Origin: an uncultured Granulosicoccaceae bacterium
GTDB lineage: Bacteria > Pseudomonadota > Gammaproteobacteria > Granulosicoccales > Granulosicoccaceae
Assembly (NCBI GenBank): GCA_937998875.1
Contig: CALLBO010000016.1
Coordinates: 41,716 to 105,715, forward strand
Reading direction: 5' to 3'
Length of the DNA stretch: 64,000 nucleotides
This document shows positions 1-9,309 of the stretch, one piece after another (the stretch's first letter is position 1; each line of letters begins with the position of its first letter). Position numbers and translations under genes: made by a program. The notes beneath the pieces are model-generated. The model saw only the letters and a list, made by a program, of their open reading frames with translations. It ran no database searches and was not told where the DNA came from.

Positions 1-690
1 GATCAACATGCAGATGCACAGATGAAGCGCACCAGCAAACGCCCGATTCCGCAAGGCAATTTAACGACGACGCATGTGTTGTTGTTTGCGGCCGTGCTCG
101 GGATTATCTCCATGATGTTGCTGGTTGTATTCGTAAATGTGTTGACAGCAGTACTAACGTTTCTGTCGTTGATCGGGTATGCCTGCGTCTACACCATGTA
201 TCTCAAGCGTGCGACACCGCAGAACATTGTGATCGGCGGCGTCGCAGGTGCAATGCCACCTGTACTCGGCTGGGCCGCTGTTACCGGAGAAGTAACCGCC
301 GAACCATTGTTGTTATTTTTGATCGTTTTCATCTGGACACCGCCTCACTTCTGGGCACTGGCGATTCACCGGCGGGATGACTATGCCAAGGTGGATATAC
401 CGATGCTACCGGTGACTCATGGAAACAAATACACACGTGTTCAGATCTTGCTCTACACGATTCTTTTGCTGCTGGTGACGATCGCTCCTTACCTGATACA
501 AATGAGCGGTCTTATCTATCTGGTTGCGGCGTTGGCGCTCGGTGGCTGGTTTCTGTTTCATGCGATAAAAATACAGAATCCGGAGCACAAAGATGAGCCG
601 ATACGCATGTTTGTGGTTTCGATCAAGTATTTAATGGCACTGTTTGCGGCACTGCTTATCGATCACTATCTGCCGCTATTTGTGTCTTAG
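1..690 (+). CDS. cyoE: Protoheme IX farnesyltransferase (heme O synthase), 3' part
   Basis: Integral membrane prenyltransferase that adds a farnesyl group to heme B to give heme O for heme-copper oxidases. The frame is open from base 1, so the 5' end lies outside the window; the first ATG at 22 is internal, and the codons before it (DQHADAQ, then MKRT) match the Asp-rich prenyl-diphosphate motif that precedes MKRT in this UbiA-superfamily enzyme. The second conserved loop is seen as [14 protein letters not shown] around residues 108-121 counted from that ATG. Several hydrophobic helices follow, ending in a short tail. Family assignment is firm; it is named cyoE (also ctaB) by similarity only. 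Confidence 0.93.
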   Translation, partial: DQHADAQMKRTSKRPIPQGNLTTTHVLLFAAVLGIISMMLLVVFVNVLTAVLTFLSLIGYACVYTMYLKRATPQNIVIGGVAGAMPPVLGWAAVTGEVTAEPLLLFLIVFIWTPPHFWALAIHRRDDYAKVDIPMLPVTHGNKYTRVQILLYTILLLLVTIAPYLIQMSGLIYLVAALALGGWFLFHAIKIQNPEHKDEPIRMFVVSIKYLMALFAALLIDHYLPLFVS

Positions 691-885
691 CAAATTGTTA
701 TCAATATTGGCGATCAACTGAAATCGCCTGAGTAATCCCAGCAGTACGTGCCAGTTTGTAAATAATCTACCTGTCATAAAAATCGACCCCTTCACAGTCG
801 CCGTAAAGTTGTTTTGTTAACTTCTACGCATTACAAAACGCAGGCTGTACAGCCAAAAAACTGTAACGGCTAAGTAGGGGTAGTA

Positions 886-2280
886 ATGACTTCAGTAGTC
901 CGCCTTTCGGTGGTATGTACGGCTATGCTTTCCGCAGGCCTGAGCGTCGCATCCGATGATTCGGAGTTCGGCGAATTCACAACACGAGTCGCGGAAGATC
1001 GGTTGTTTGTTGAGAACGGCAGGGTCTTGCGCTGTGATTTGTTTTTCACCGCTTCCGGTCGGGAAACGGTTGTAGCCCCCAAGGGCTCGGAGCTTGATCA
1101 ATCGTTGCCGCCGGTTGTCTGGCAATACTCCGGCTTGCTACCTGTTACCGACTATCTCAAAACGGCTGTCATCCATAGTGCGAGCAGCGAGTTAAAGGAA
1201 CAGTCCTGGCAGGATGTACAGCTTAACTTTTATGACGGATTGCGGGTCGAAGGTGCCAGCGAACTGGATGCCAAGATCGCCTATGCGGGTGCTTATGCGT
1301 TCGCACCGCGATGGACCTTGGTTGAGCTGATTCAGGTTGATGAACCTGAACCCGTCTACCCGGGCACTGTTCTCTACCGAGTTGAGTACACAGAACCGGC
1401 TCCCGCCAGCATGGAAGTTGAGGGGTATCGCGACCTGTCTTTACAGATATTGCAACAGCCGGAAGAACTATCATTGCAGGCCATTCGCAGTGTCGTAGAT
1501 GCTGCTGATAACATGGAAGCAAAATCTATGGAACGAGCTTCTCTAGGTGGAATCGGCGGAGTGGATACCGCTGGCGGTGGGAAGCTTATGGGTGTGGATG
1601 ACGTTACAATCGCGTCGGCTTCACGTAATCAGAGCCTTACCGTAACAGCGGAAAAAGCGATGGAAAGTGTTCAGGAAGTAGTTGAACCCGATGCCACAGT
1701 TGAACCGTTGGTTGAGGCTGGAGCAGAGGTTGAGATACCGGTTGAATTGGTTGAACCAGTCGAACTCATAGAAACTACTGAAACCAATGAAGTATTTTCA
1801 CCGGAACAGCTGCCGGACGGGCTCGTTAATGAAGATTCGGCGTTGGAAACTGTTGCTGTTGCGAGTGACACTAGTAACTCTGCCGGGATAGCTACTGAAG
1901 GTGGCTCGCTTGTACTCGGCAGTGGCGGCCAGGTGGTTAAAACCGGTGGTGATAGCATTGAAGATCCGAACACAGAGGTGGATGGCTTTTTACCAGAGTC
2001 GGATTTGTTGCCGGTTGAGTTCATCGAGTTGGACTACGAGCTGCCTATCGAAGTAATACCCAGTGAAGTAGCCGGTAGTGAAGAGGTGCTAGATGAGAAA
2101 GTCATGGTTAAAGAAGTTGTGGCTGGGGAAATAGCGGATACTGATATTGTTGTCGAAGTCGCCGAAGATGCCTTGCTTACTGCACCGGTAGTGACGGAAG
2201 GTGCAGCGGACGATGAGTGGATCGTTTTGCCCGATGGGACACTAGTGCTTCGCAATGTACGGAGACTGGTAACCAATTAA
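886..2280 (+). CDS. Secreted hypothetical protein with Val/Glu-rich C-terminal half
   Basis: 464 residues, not recognised as a named family. The N-terminus (VVCTAMLSAGLSVAS) looks like a signal peptide cleaved near residue 22, so the protein is probably periplasmic. Residues about 30-190 look globular. From about residue 260 the chain becomes acidic and repetitive, rich in Val-Glu-Pro and Glu-Leu-Val-Glu steps, as in a flexible or cell-wall-spanning segment, and it ends in a short conserved-looking block (DEWIVLPDGTLVLRN). It is a single-gene unit: cyoE ends 195 bp upstream and rpoH converges from the other side across a shared terminator. The ATG at 886 follows a purine-rich stretch and gives the signal peptide, which supports this start. 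Confidence 0.7.
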   Translation: MTSVVRLSVVCTAMLSAGLSVASDDSEFGEFTTRVAEDRLFVENGRVLRCDLFFTASGRETVVAPKGSELDQSLPPVVWQYSGLLPVTDYLKTAVIHSASSELKEQSWQDVQLNFYDGLRVEGASELDAKIAYAGAYAFAPRWTLVELIQVDEPEPVYPGTVLYRVEYTEPAPASMEVEGYRDLSLQILQQPEELSLQAIRSVVDAADNMEAKSMERASLGGIGGVDTAGGGKLMGVDDVTIASASRNQSLTVTAEKAMESVQEVVEPDATVEPLVEAGAEVEIPVELVEPVELIETTETNEVFSPEQLPDGLVNEDSALETVAVASDTSNSAGIATEGGSLVLGSGGQVVKTGGDSIEDPNTEVDGFLPESDLLPVEFIELDYELPIEVIPSEVAGSEEVLDEKVMVKEVVAGEIADTDIVVEVAEDALLTAPVVTEGAADDEWIVLPDGTLVLRNVRRLVTN

Positions 2281-2322
2281 TCCGCGTCAATTACGCGTAA
2301 CAAACAACAGCAAGTGAAAAAG

Positions 2323-2349
2323 AAAAAGCCGCTCATTGAGCGGCTTTTT
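2323..2349. terminator. Bidirectional rho-independent terminator
   Basis: A perfect 7-bp GC-rich stem (GCCGCTC at 2328-2334, GAGCGGC at 2338-2344) with a 3-nt loop is flanked by five A on the left and five T on the right. It can therefore end transcripts from both the gene ending at 2280 and the convergent rpoH. Confidence 0.9.
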
Positions 2350-2371
2350 ATATGCACATCATTGGAGGCGA

Positions 2372-3244
2372 CTAAGCGTCGAGCATGTGTGACTTGAGCT
2401 TGTTCATCGCAGCTTTCTCGATCTGGCGTATCCTTTCAGCTGACACGTCATACTCATCTGCGAGCTCTTGAAGGGTAGATTTGCCGTCGTCATCCAACCA
2501 TCTGCGCTCCAGAATATCCCGGCTTCGATCGTCGAGCTCTGCCATACCGGCTGCCAGCGTTGCAGATTGCGAGTCAGCAAAGTTGTCGTGCTCCGCGGTG
2601 ATCGCAGGATCAACGTCATCCTGATACAAGTATTCTGCGGGTCGCAGTGCGCGTTTCTCCGAACCGTCGTCAGCAGACGTGGCATCGAATGACATATCTC
2701 CGCTGGTGAGGCGGGACTCCATCTCATAGACCTGCTCTTCTGTAACGCCCAGGTCTTTGGCAACAGCTTCTGCTTCAGCAGCGGAAAACCAGCCAAGGCC
2801 TTTCTTTGAGCTTCGCAGCTTGAAGAACAGCTTGCGCTGAGCTTTAGTCGTCGCCACTTTCACGATGCGCCAGTTGCGAATCACGTATTCATGAATCTCT
2901 GCACGTATCCAATGGACCGCGAATGAAATCAGCCTTACGCCGACATCCGGATCAAAGCGTTTTACTGCTTTCATCAGACCGATGTTGCCTTCCTGGACCA
3001 GGTCGGCCAAAGGCAGTCCGTAGCCTGAGTAACTGCGAGCCAGATGCACTACAAACCGCAACTGGGACATTACCATCTGCCCGGCTGACTCGAGATCATC
3101 GTTGTCGCGATACTTGCGGGCAAGACTTTGTTCTTCTTCGACAGACAGAACCGGAAATGTGGATATCTTTGATAAGTATCCGTTCAGATCATCATTGACC
3201 GCTGGCAAAGTCATCGCTGACGTTTTTACCATAGCTTGGGCCAT
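2372..3244 (-). CDS. rpoH: RNA polymerase sigma-32 factor (heat-shock sigma)
   Basis: Directs core RNA polymerase to heat-shock promoters (chaperones, proteases). 290 residues, the usual RpoH length. Region 2 is seen as LVQEGNIGLMKAVKRFD and FAVHWIRAEIHEYVIRNWRIVK; the RpoH box-like segment follows (TKAQRKLFFKLR); region 4 ends with the helix-turn-helix LADEYDVSAERIRQIE. It is the last gene of the ftsY-ftsE-ftsX-rpoH array, but a 171-bp gap after ftsX holds its own promoter with a perfect CIRCE operator, which suggests HrcA control in addition to any sigma-32 protein-level control. The start is ATG at 3244. Confidence 0.97.
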   Translation of the reverse strand: MAQAMVKTSAMTLPAVNDDLNGYLSKISTFPVLSVEEEQSLARKYRDNDDLESAGQMVMSQLRFVVHLARSYSGYGLPLADLVQEGNIGLMKAVKRFDPDVGVRLISFAVHWIRAEIHEYVIRNWRIVKVATTKAQRKLFFKLRSSKKGLGWFSAAEAEAVAKDLGVTEEQVYEMESRLTSGDMSFDATSADDGSEKRALRPAEYLYQDDVDPAITAEHDNFADSQSATLAAGMAELDDRSRDILERRWLDDDGKSTLQELADEYDVSAERIRQIEKAAMNKLKSHMLDA

Positions 3245-3292
3245 TTAGTATTCTCCCGATTGTGAGTATTAAATATTACTGGTGTGCTCTTA

Positions 3293-3323
3293 TTTTAGCA
3301 CTCTAAGGGTAAGAGTGCTAAAA
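3293..3323 (-). promoter_or_regulatory. CIRCE operator (HrcA site) over the rpoH promoter
   Basis: The sequence TTAGCACTC (3295-3303), nine bases, then GAGTGCTAA (3313-3321) is the exact CIRCE consensus bound by HrcA; the arms extend to 12 bp each (3293-3304 and 3312-3323). Read on the minus strand, the arms also contain a plausible sigma-70 promoter: TAGCAC as -35 and TAAAAT as -10, separated by 17 bp. HrcA bound here would block that promoter directly. The rpoH start codon is about 50 bp downstream. Confidence 0.93.
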
Positions 3324-3415
3324 GCAATAAAAGTTCCTCTTCTAGCGGCACCGGGTAGTGAATATCCAGCGGAAATGTTTCTTTATTTTAATAAATACAA
3401 TGACTTATCATCTAT

Positions 3416-4351
3416 TTAGGGATTTAGTGTACAAAACCTTACAGTCATTACGCAGCTGAAAAGTGCGATGAGAAATAACGCGAGTACGTGAAGCACAGGA
3501 AACGAATCGGGTAAAAAGGCACCATAAGTAGATATGTCAACATAATGTACCAACCCAGCTGCGATTGTCCATGCCAGCAGGATCCCTCCCGCAGCAGCGA
3601 GTAGGGTCAACAGCACACCGCGCAGCACCAGCGATGGGAGTAGCGTGGTACGACTCGCACCTAGCTGATACAGAACACGAAGTTCGGGTTTCTGTCCCAG
3701 AAGGTCTGCGTGAATTAGCCGATAGACCAGGGCGGCTGTTGCGAGTGCTGCAACGATGATGCTGATCCAGCGAAGGTTTTTTGCGATATTGATTGCGGCC
3801 AGATTACGGTCGAGCCAACGCTGATCCGCAGCAACATAATCAACGGCGGTATGGCTGGTGAGTTCGTCAACAATGAAGCTCACCTGCGCCGGACCAAGCG
3901 TGGCTGCGGGCTGTAACTCTATTGTTAGCACTTGTTTTGCCTGCAGATCAACGGGCCGTAGAACAGCTGTGACGATTTGATTGTTATTCGCCAATGCCTG
4001 CGTGAGTTGCAAGGCTTCACTAGTGCTGACGTCGGTAAGGAAGACTGTGACATGGCGGCTATCGAGTAGATTTTTTCCGGCGATGTTAAATGCCGGAGAA
4101 AAGATCGCCATCATTGCCGGAAGGGCAAGTATTAATGCGAGTAACAGGATATTGGTTTTTGGGGGCCTGCGAAGCAGCGACCTGAGACAATCTTTCAGCA
4201 GTGCGATAACGCCTGTTTTTTTAATGTGGCGCGATAATTTTGAATGAGTCGTTTGGCAGGCGCTGATGGATATAGAACTGTTGGCAGGGGGAGAACCGGT
4301 AGCGGGTATGTTCTTAAGCGAAGTGTCCGTTGTGTGGCGTAAGTTGTTCAT
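3416..4351 (-). CDS. ftsX: Cell division protein FtsX, divergent
   Basis: Membrane partner of FtsE in the divisome complex that controls peptidoglycan hydrolases. 311 residues. A long polar cytoplasmic N-terminus (about 1-68) precedes a first membrane helix (ILLLALILALPAMMAIF), a periplasmic domain of about 100 residues, and three more helices. The segment LRVLYQLGASRTTLLPSLVLRG matches the conserved FtsX loop between helices 2 and 3. It overlaps the end of ftsE by 38 bases, so the two are translationally coupled. The protein is quite divergent; context is part of the evidence. Confidence 0.88.
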   Translation of the reverse strand: MNNLRHTTDTSLKNIPATGSPPANSSISISACQTTHSKLSRHIKKTGVIALLKDCLRSLLRRPPKTNILLLALILALPAMMAIFSPAFNIAGKNLLDSRHVTVFLTDVSTSEALQLTQALANNNQIVTAVLRPVDLQAKQVLTIELQPAATLGPAQVSFIVDELTSHTAVDYVAADQRWLDRNLAAINIAKNLRWISIIVAALATAALVYRLIHADLLGQKPELRVLYQLGASRTTLLPSLVLRGVLLTLLAAAGGILLAWTIAAGLVHYVDISTYGAFLPDSFPVLHVLALFLIALFSCVMTVRFCTLNP

Positions 4352-5009
4352 AGTTAGTTACAGATCCTGCATTGAGCTTCAGTGTCTTTGCATTTTTTGA
4401 AACCAGATCAGACAGCTGCCTGCTGTTCTGACAGGTGACTACCACCGTCGCACCATTAGTGTTTGCATCGTTCAACAATTTGACAATCAAGCCATTGCTT
4501 TCATCATCAAGGTTGCGCAATGGTTCGTCAGCCACGATGACAGGTGGCTTGTGAATTATTGCTCTTATGACTGAAACCAGTTGACGCTGTGTTGCAGTGA
4601 GCTTTTTTACCTGTGTGTTAAATTCGTTACTTAATCCTGTTGTCTTAAGCAATGTGTCGCTTCGTTGATGGATTGTGTCCTGTTCAAAACCTGCCAGTTG
4701 AAGTGGAACTGCAATATTTTCAGCTACTGTTCTGTCTTCAAGCAGTGCCGGGGCCTCAGCGATAAAGCCGATCTGTCGTCGCAGAAACGGAATCCGGCTT
4801 GCGGGAATACTACCGATATCAATCCCGTCGACCGTTAAAGTGCCTTTGTCCGGTTTTTCGTATGCCATCAACATGCGTACGAGTGTGGTTTTTCCGGACT
4901 GCCTCTCACCACACAGTAGAGTATAGGAGGCTTTTGGCAAAAACAGAGTCAGATTGGAGAACAAAAAATGGTTGCCAACAGTCTTTTGCATTTCATGAAA
5001 GTGAATCAA
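4314..5009 (-). CDS. ftsE: Cell division ATP-binding protein FtsE with degenerate ABC motifs
   Basis: 231 residues, the right length and position (ftsY-ftsE-ftsX) for FtsE. Walker A is kept (GERQSGKT, residues 34-41), as is Walker B with the catalytic acid (VIVADE, 157-162). Three other core motifs are not canonical. The Q-loop glutamine is replaced by Glu85 (IGFIAEAPALL where FtsE normally has a FQ pair). The signature reads LTATQ (137-141) instead of LSGGQ. The switch histidine position is Cys193 (VTCQ instead of ATHD). ATP binding looks possible, but normal ABC dimer hydrolysis is doubtful. The gene identity rests on synteny plus remaining similarity (QIG, LLEDRTVAEN, NLD). Confidence 0.88.
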   Translation of the reverse strand: MIHFHEMQKTVGNHFLFSNLTLFLPKASYTLLCGERQSGKTTLVRMLMAYEKPDKGTLTVDGIDIGSIPASRIPFLRRQIGFIAEAPALLEDRTVAENIAVPLQLAGFEQDTIHQRSDTLLKTTGLSNEFNTQVKKLTATQRQLVSVIRAIIHKPPVIVADEPLRNLDDESNGLIVKLLNDANTNGATVVVTCQNSRQLSDLVSKNAKTLKLNAGSVTNYEQLTPHNGHFA

Positions 5010-5073
5010 TAGCTTAAGCCCCGTTTATCAGAGGGCGAGCCGGAAGTGACGTCTTTAAGCACATAAATACTGC

Positions 5074-6117
5074 TTATTCGATGCTGCCATCCGGAACGCC
5101 ATCACCGAGCAATGCGTCGACGAAGTCAGGTGCTTCGAACACTCTAAGATCATAGATACCCTCACCAACGCCGATAAACCTGATGGGAAGCTGTAATTCA
5201 TCAGCCAGCGTAAACAGCACACCACCTTTGGCAGTACCGTCAAGCTTGGTCACCACAAGGCCACTGACATCTACCGATTTGCCGAATTCACGCGCCTGAT
5301 TGAGCGCGTTCTGACCGGTTGTGCCGTCGAGTACCAACAGTGTTTCGTGTGGTGCTGATTCATCTATCTTTTTCATCACCCGGCTGACCTTACCGAGCTC
5401 GTCCATCAAACCGCTTTGGGTATGCAGGCGCCCGGCTGTGTCGGCAATCAATACATCAACGCCCTTTGCCTTGGCAGATTGCAGTGCATCAAAAATAACC
5501 GAAGCCGAGTCAGCGCCGCTATCCTGAGCGACTACCGGGATATTGTTTCTTTCACCCCAGGTTTTGAGTTGTTCCACTGCGGCTGCGCGAAACGTATCAC
5601 CAGCGGCCAGCATGACGGTCTTGCCGCCGTTTTGTAATTGCCTGGCAATTTTGCCAATTGTGGTGGTTTTTCCTGCACCGTTAACACCAACCACCAACAG
5701 TACAAATGGCGTGTCGCTGTCGGGTATTTCTAGTGGCTGCTGACACGGTAGTAACAAGTTGTTTAGCTGCTCGCGCAGTACAGCTTGCAGGTCAATATTG
5801 TTACTTGTAGCAGAATTTCGAACAGACTCGACAATACCGGAGGCCGTGTTCACACTGACGTCGCTCATAACCAGCTGCGCTTCCAGATCCTCAAGTAAGC
5901 TCTCATCGAGCTTGTTGCCGCGCAAGAAATCGAGCAGACCGCTGGTGAAGCGCTTGCGGGTTTTGGCAAGCTTTGCATCCAGCTTGTCTACCTCTTCTGC
6001 TGTGACATCCGCCAGTGGTTTATCGGATGTGGCAGTTTGGGCATCCGGCTTTACCCCGGTAGAAGGATTCGCAGCGTCCTCTGTTGGTTCTTTCTTTAGG
6101 AAACTGAATAAGCCCAT
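5074..6117 (-). CDS. ftsY: Signal recognition particle receptor FtsY
   Basis: SRP-receptor GTPase that docks ribosome-SRP complexes at the membrane. 347 residues with a short acidic/lysine A domain (1-60), then the N helical bundle, then the G domain: GVNGAGKTTT (144-153), DTFRAAAVEQL (174-184), DTAGRLH (226-232), TKLDGTAKGG (290-299) and the closing FIGVGE-DL motif. It starts at ATG 6117, 80 bp from the divergent rsmD, and leads the ftsY-ftsE-ftsX set. Confidence 0.97.
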   Translation of the reverse strand: MGLFSFLKKEPTEDAANPSTGVKPDAQTATSDKPLADVTAEEVDKLDAKLAKTRKRFTSGLLDFLRGNKLDESLLEDLEAQLVMSDVSVNTASGIVESVRNSATSNNIDLQAVLREQLNNLLLPCQQPLEIPDSDTPFVLLVVGVNGAGKTTTIGKIARQLQNGGKTVMLAAGDTFRAAAVEQLKTWGERNNIPVVAQDSGADSASVIFDALQSAKAKGVDVLIADTAGRLHTQSGLMDELGKVSRVMKKIDESAPHETLLVLDGTTGQNALNQAREFGKSVDVSGLVVTKLDGTAKGGVLFTLADELQLPIRFIGVGEGIYDLRVFEAPDFVDALLGDGVPDGSIE

Positions 6118-6197
6118 GATGTGATTTTAGCAGTCGCAGTGGAAACGGATTAATATGATGACACGCCAGACGTGCTAAATCAGGATTCATCATTGCC

Positions 6198-6782
6198 ATG
6201 AGTATAAACAAGCCGCGCAATGTACGCATAATTTCCGGTAGCATGCGTGGATCGAAAATCCTGTTCCCGGCGGTACCCGGATTGCGTCCAACTGGAGATC
6301 GGGTTCGGGAAACCTTATTTGCGTGGTTGCAATCAATCATTGTCGATAGCAACTGCCTCGATATGTTTGCCGGTTCCGGTGCGCTGGGACTGGAGGCAGC
6401 TTCTCGAGGTGCTGAGCAAGTCATTCTTGTCGAAAAGAACCGTACGGCATCTGGTGCCATAAGCGAAAATGCCAACCGGCTTGGCTTTGACAACATTAAG
6501 GTCCTGGCGGCTGATGCATTGAATGATACGGTGTACCGGGATCAGACAATCCCTCGACAATTTAACCTGGTATTTATCGATCCGCCTTTTTCTGAAAACC
6601 TGCATGCAGAGGCGATAGAGTGTGTGGTGCGCAACGATCTTCTGATGCCGGCTGCGTGGGTTTATCTGGAGTCGGGCCGTAAGGGAGAGCCCATTCAGGT
6701 GCCGCAAGCCTGGGATTTGCATCGGGAAAAACTGGCCGGCGAAGTTCGAATGCAGCTGTATCACGTGATTGCAGGCGTCTGA
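6198..6782 (+). CDS. rsmD: 16S rRNA (guanine966-N2)-methyltransferase RsmD
   Basis: Methylates G966 of 16S rRNA using S-adenosylmethionine. 194 residues. The N-terminal RIISGSMRGSKI block, the SAM-binding DMFAGSGALGLEA loop (55-67) and the catalytic DPPF tetrapeptide (128-131, in place of the more usual NPPY/DPPY) are all present. It diverges from ftsY, as in many gammaproteobacteria, and is followed by coaD with a 48-bp gap. Confidence 0.95.
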   Translation: MSINKPRNVRIISGSMRGSKILFPAVPGLRPTGDRVRETLFAWLQSIIVDSNCLDMFAGSGALGLEAASRGAEQVILVEKNRTASGAISENANRLGFDNIKVLAADALNDTVYRDQTIPRQFNLVFIDPPFSENLHAEAIECVVRNDLLMPAAWVYLESGRKGEPIQVPQAWDLHREKLAGEVRMQLYHVIAGV

Positions 6783-6830
6783 CAGGCGTGCAATGATATT
6801 CACTCGACATATCAGAGTGGATCGAGTTCA

Positions 6831-7600
<770 letters not shown>

Positions 7601-7605
7601 TCAAA

Positions 7606-8433
7606 TTACGACTGGCAGTGACTGCAGAAGAAAGTTGATCTTTGCCCAATTGTACGTTGCTTGATAATCCTGCCACATTGCCGGCATGGTTCTCCTTCAC
7701 GACCGTAAACGTTTAGCGTTTGCTGAAAATATCCGGGTTCACCTTCCGAGTTAACAAAGTCCCGTAACGTGGTACCGCCGGATTTAATGGCAGCCGTCAA
7801 TACCGACTTAATTTCCGTTGCCAGTAAACCATAGGCGGCGGCGGTGACTCTGCCCGCGGCTTTGCCAGGCCGTATACCTGCACGAAACAGTGCCTCACTG
7901 GCATAGATGTTACCCACGCCGACGACAACATGACTGTTCATTATAAAATTCTTAACCGCAACTTTCTTCTTGCGGGATTGTTGAAAGAGGTAGTTACCGG
8001 TGAATTCATCACTTAAGGGTTCAGGCCCGAGCGCTGCCAGCAGTGGATGTTGCTCCGCAGGTTCACGGGTCCATAATATTGAACCAAATCGTCGCGGATC
8101 GTGATAGATCATGGATTTACTGCCACTGAGCTCAAACATCACATGGTCGTGCTTGCGAATTTCATACTTTGGATCGGCAAACTTCGGATCAGCAATTCGT
8201 AAACTGCCGGACATACCCAGGTGCATGATTATCGAACCGATTCCGGTACTTGCAATAATGTATTTGCCGCGTCGTTCAAGTCGTAGTATTTTTTGATTTT
8301 CAGCTGCGTGAATGTCATCCGGTACCAACCATCGAAGCTGAGGCTGTCGCACGGTGATTGCTTTTATTTTTTTGTTCAGCAGGTAGGGTGTGATACCACG
8401 CAAGGTGGTTTCGACCTCTGGAAGTTCGGGCAT
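7606..8433 (-). CDS. mutM: Formamidopyrimidine-DNA glycosylase
   Basis: Base-excision repair bifunctional glycosylase/AP lyase for 8-oxoguanine and formamidopyrimidines. 275 residues. The N-terminal PELPEVE supplies the catalytic proline and glutamate; residues near 155-175 (NSHVVVGVGNIYASEALF) form the helix-two-turns-helix; the C-terminus is a zinc finger with CRQC and CSHC pairs. It is convergent with the ferredoxin gene (5-bp gap) and follows the DUF4340 gene after 93 bp. Confidence 0.97.
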   Translation of the reverse strand: MPELPEVETTLRGITPYLLNKKIKAITVRQPQLRWLVPDDIHAAENQKILRLERRGKYIIASTGIGSIIMHLGMSGSLRIADPKFADPKYEIRKHDHVMFELSGSKSMIYHDPRRFGSILWTREPAEQHPLLAALGPEPLSDEFTGNYLFQQSRKKKVAVKNFIMNSHVVVGVGNIYASEALFRAGIRPGKAAGRVTAAAYGLLATEIKSVLTAAIKSGGTTLRDFVNSEGEPGYFQQTLNVYGREGEPCRQCGRIIKQRTIGQRSTFFCSHCQS

Positions 8434-8526
8434 GTCTGGTGGTATCTGTGCGGCAGTCGGAAGCGTGCAACCTATTGGTCGAGTATAACAAGTGCCGGTC
8501 CGCAGGATAACGCGGTCAGCTGCGGG

Positions 8527-9309
8527 CTACGAATCCGCTAGTAAGTCTACCAGGCCTAGCTTCTTGGCTGTCGTATCCGGAATCAGGTAGGTGAATTTCT
8601 GATCCTTGGTTATGGTATAGCCAATTTCAGAAAGTGATGCGCTCAGTACCCGTATTTGATCATCTTCTGTCACCCGGATTTCTATCGAATTGTTCGCATT
8701 ATCGGTTCGGTTGGTATCGACGATGCGTAAGGCTTTAAGGTCTGTCCATACCGCAGGTTGTTCAAGCACCGTATCACCGATTGTTAAACGGTCAACTTTG
8801 CCGGTGATATTCAGATCAACAAAAACTGTCTCTGCGGCTGCGAGCATTGGCAGGATGGTATCCGGTTGCAGAAATACCTGATCCCCGCTGCGAACATAGC
8901 GAAGCTTGCTTACCGGTTCCACAGTGCCAAGTAGATATTCGGTGTCGTTTATCTTGAGTGTCACTGGGTCGGCAAAGATCTCTTCATGTGGCAGATCTTT
9001 CAGCCGGTAGCTGCGCTGGCTGTATTTGTTCGTGTCCAGTAACGGTTGCACGCGAAGTGATTGTGCCGGTGCTGCAATTGGATAGGTTTGATGCCAGATA
9101 TTTCCAACCCTCTCTAACGTGACGAGTGGTTGGTTATTGATAAACGCGGATACTGCCTGAGGTTCTCCTATCTGATGAATCGCCGGGTGCGTTGGTGCTT
9201 TGTTATATAAAGTGCCATCCAGCAGGATGCCGATGCCCAAGAGTCCAATGACTGTTGTCAGGAAAAGGTTGGATAGTTTTGCGGTAGGCATTGTTAACTC
9301 ATTAACCAT
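8527..9309 (-). CDS. DUF4340-type protein of the Gld-like ABC operon
   Basis: About 260 residues with one N-terminal membrane helix (LSNLFLTTVIGLLGIGILL) and a large extracytoplasmic beta-rich domain, which resembles the DUF4340 proteins found beside GldG-like ABC components. I prefer ATG at 9309, whose ATGGTTAA overlaps the stop of the upstream gene by 8 bases; a GTG at 9330 in the same frame would add seven residues. It is the last gene of a four-gene operon. The molecular role is unknown. Confidence 0.8.
   Translation of the reverse strand: MVNELTMPTAKLSNLFLTTVIGLLGIGILLDGTLYNKAPTHPAIHQIGEPQAVSAFINNQPLVTLERVGNIWHQTYPIAAPAQSLRVQPLLDTNKYSQRSYRLKDLPHEEIFADPVTLKINDTEYLLGTVEPVSKLRYVRSGDQVFLQPDTILPMLAAAETVFVDLNITGKVDRLTIGDTVLEQPAVWTDLKALRIVDTNRTDNANNSIEIRVTEDDQIRVLSASLSEIGYTITKDQKFTYLIPDTTAKKLGLVDLLADS

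Noticed and set aside
1671..2276. Long minus-strand frames opposite the Val/Glu-rich secreted protein
   Set aside because: They are Ser/Thr-rich complements of the biased coding strand, without start signals or family; judged shadows.
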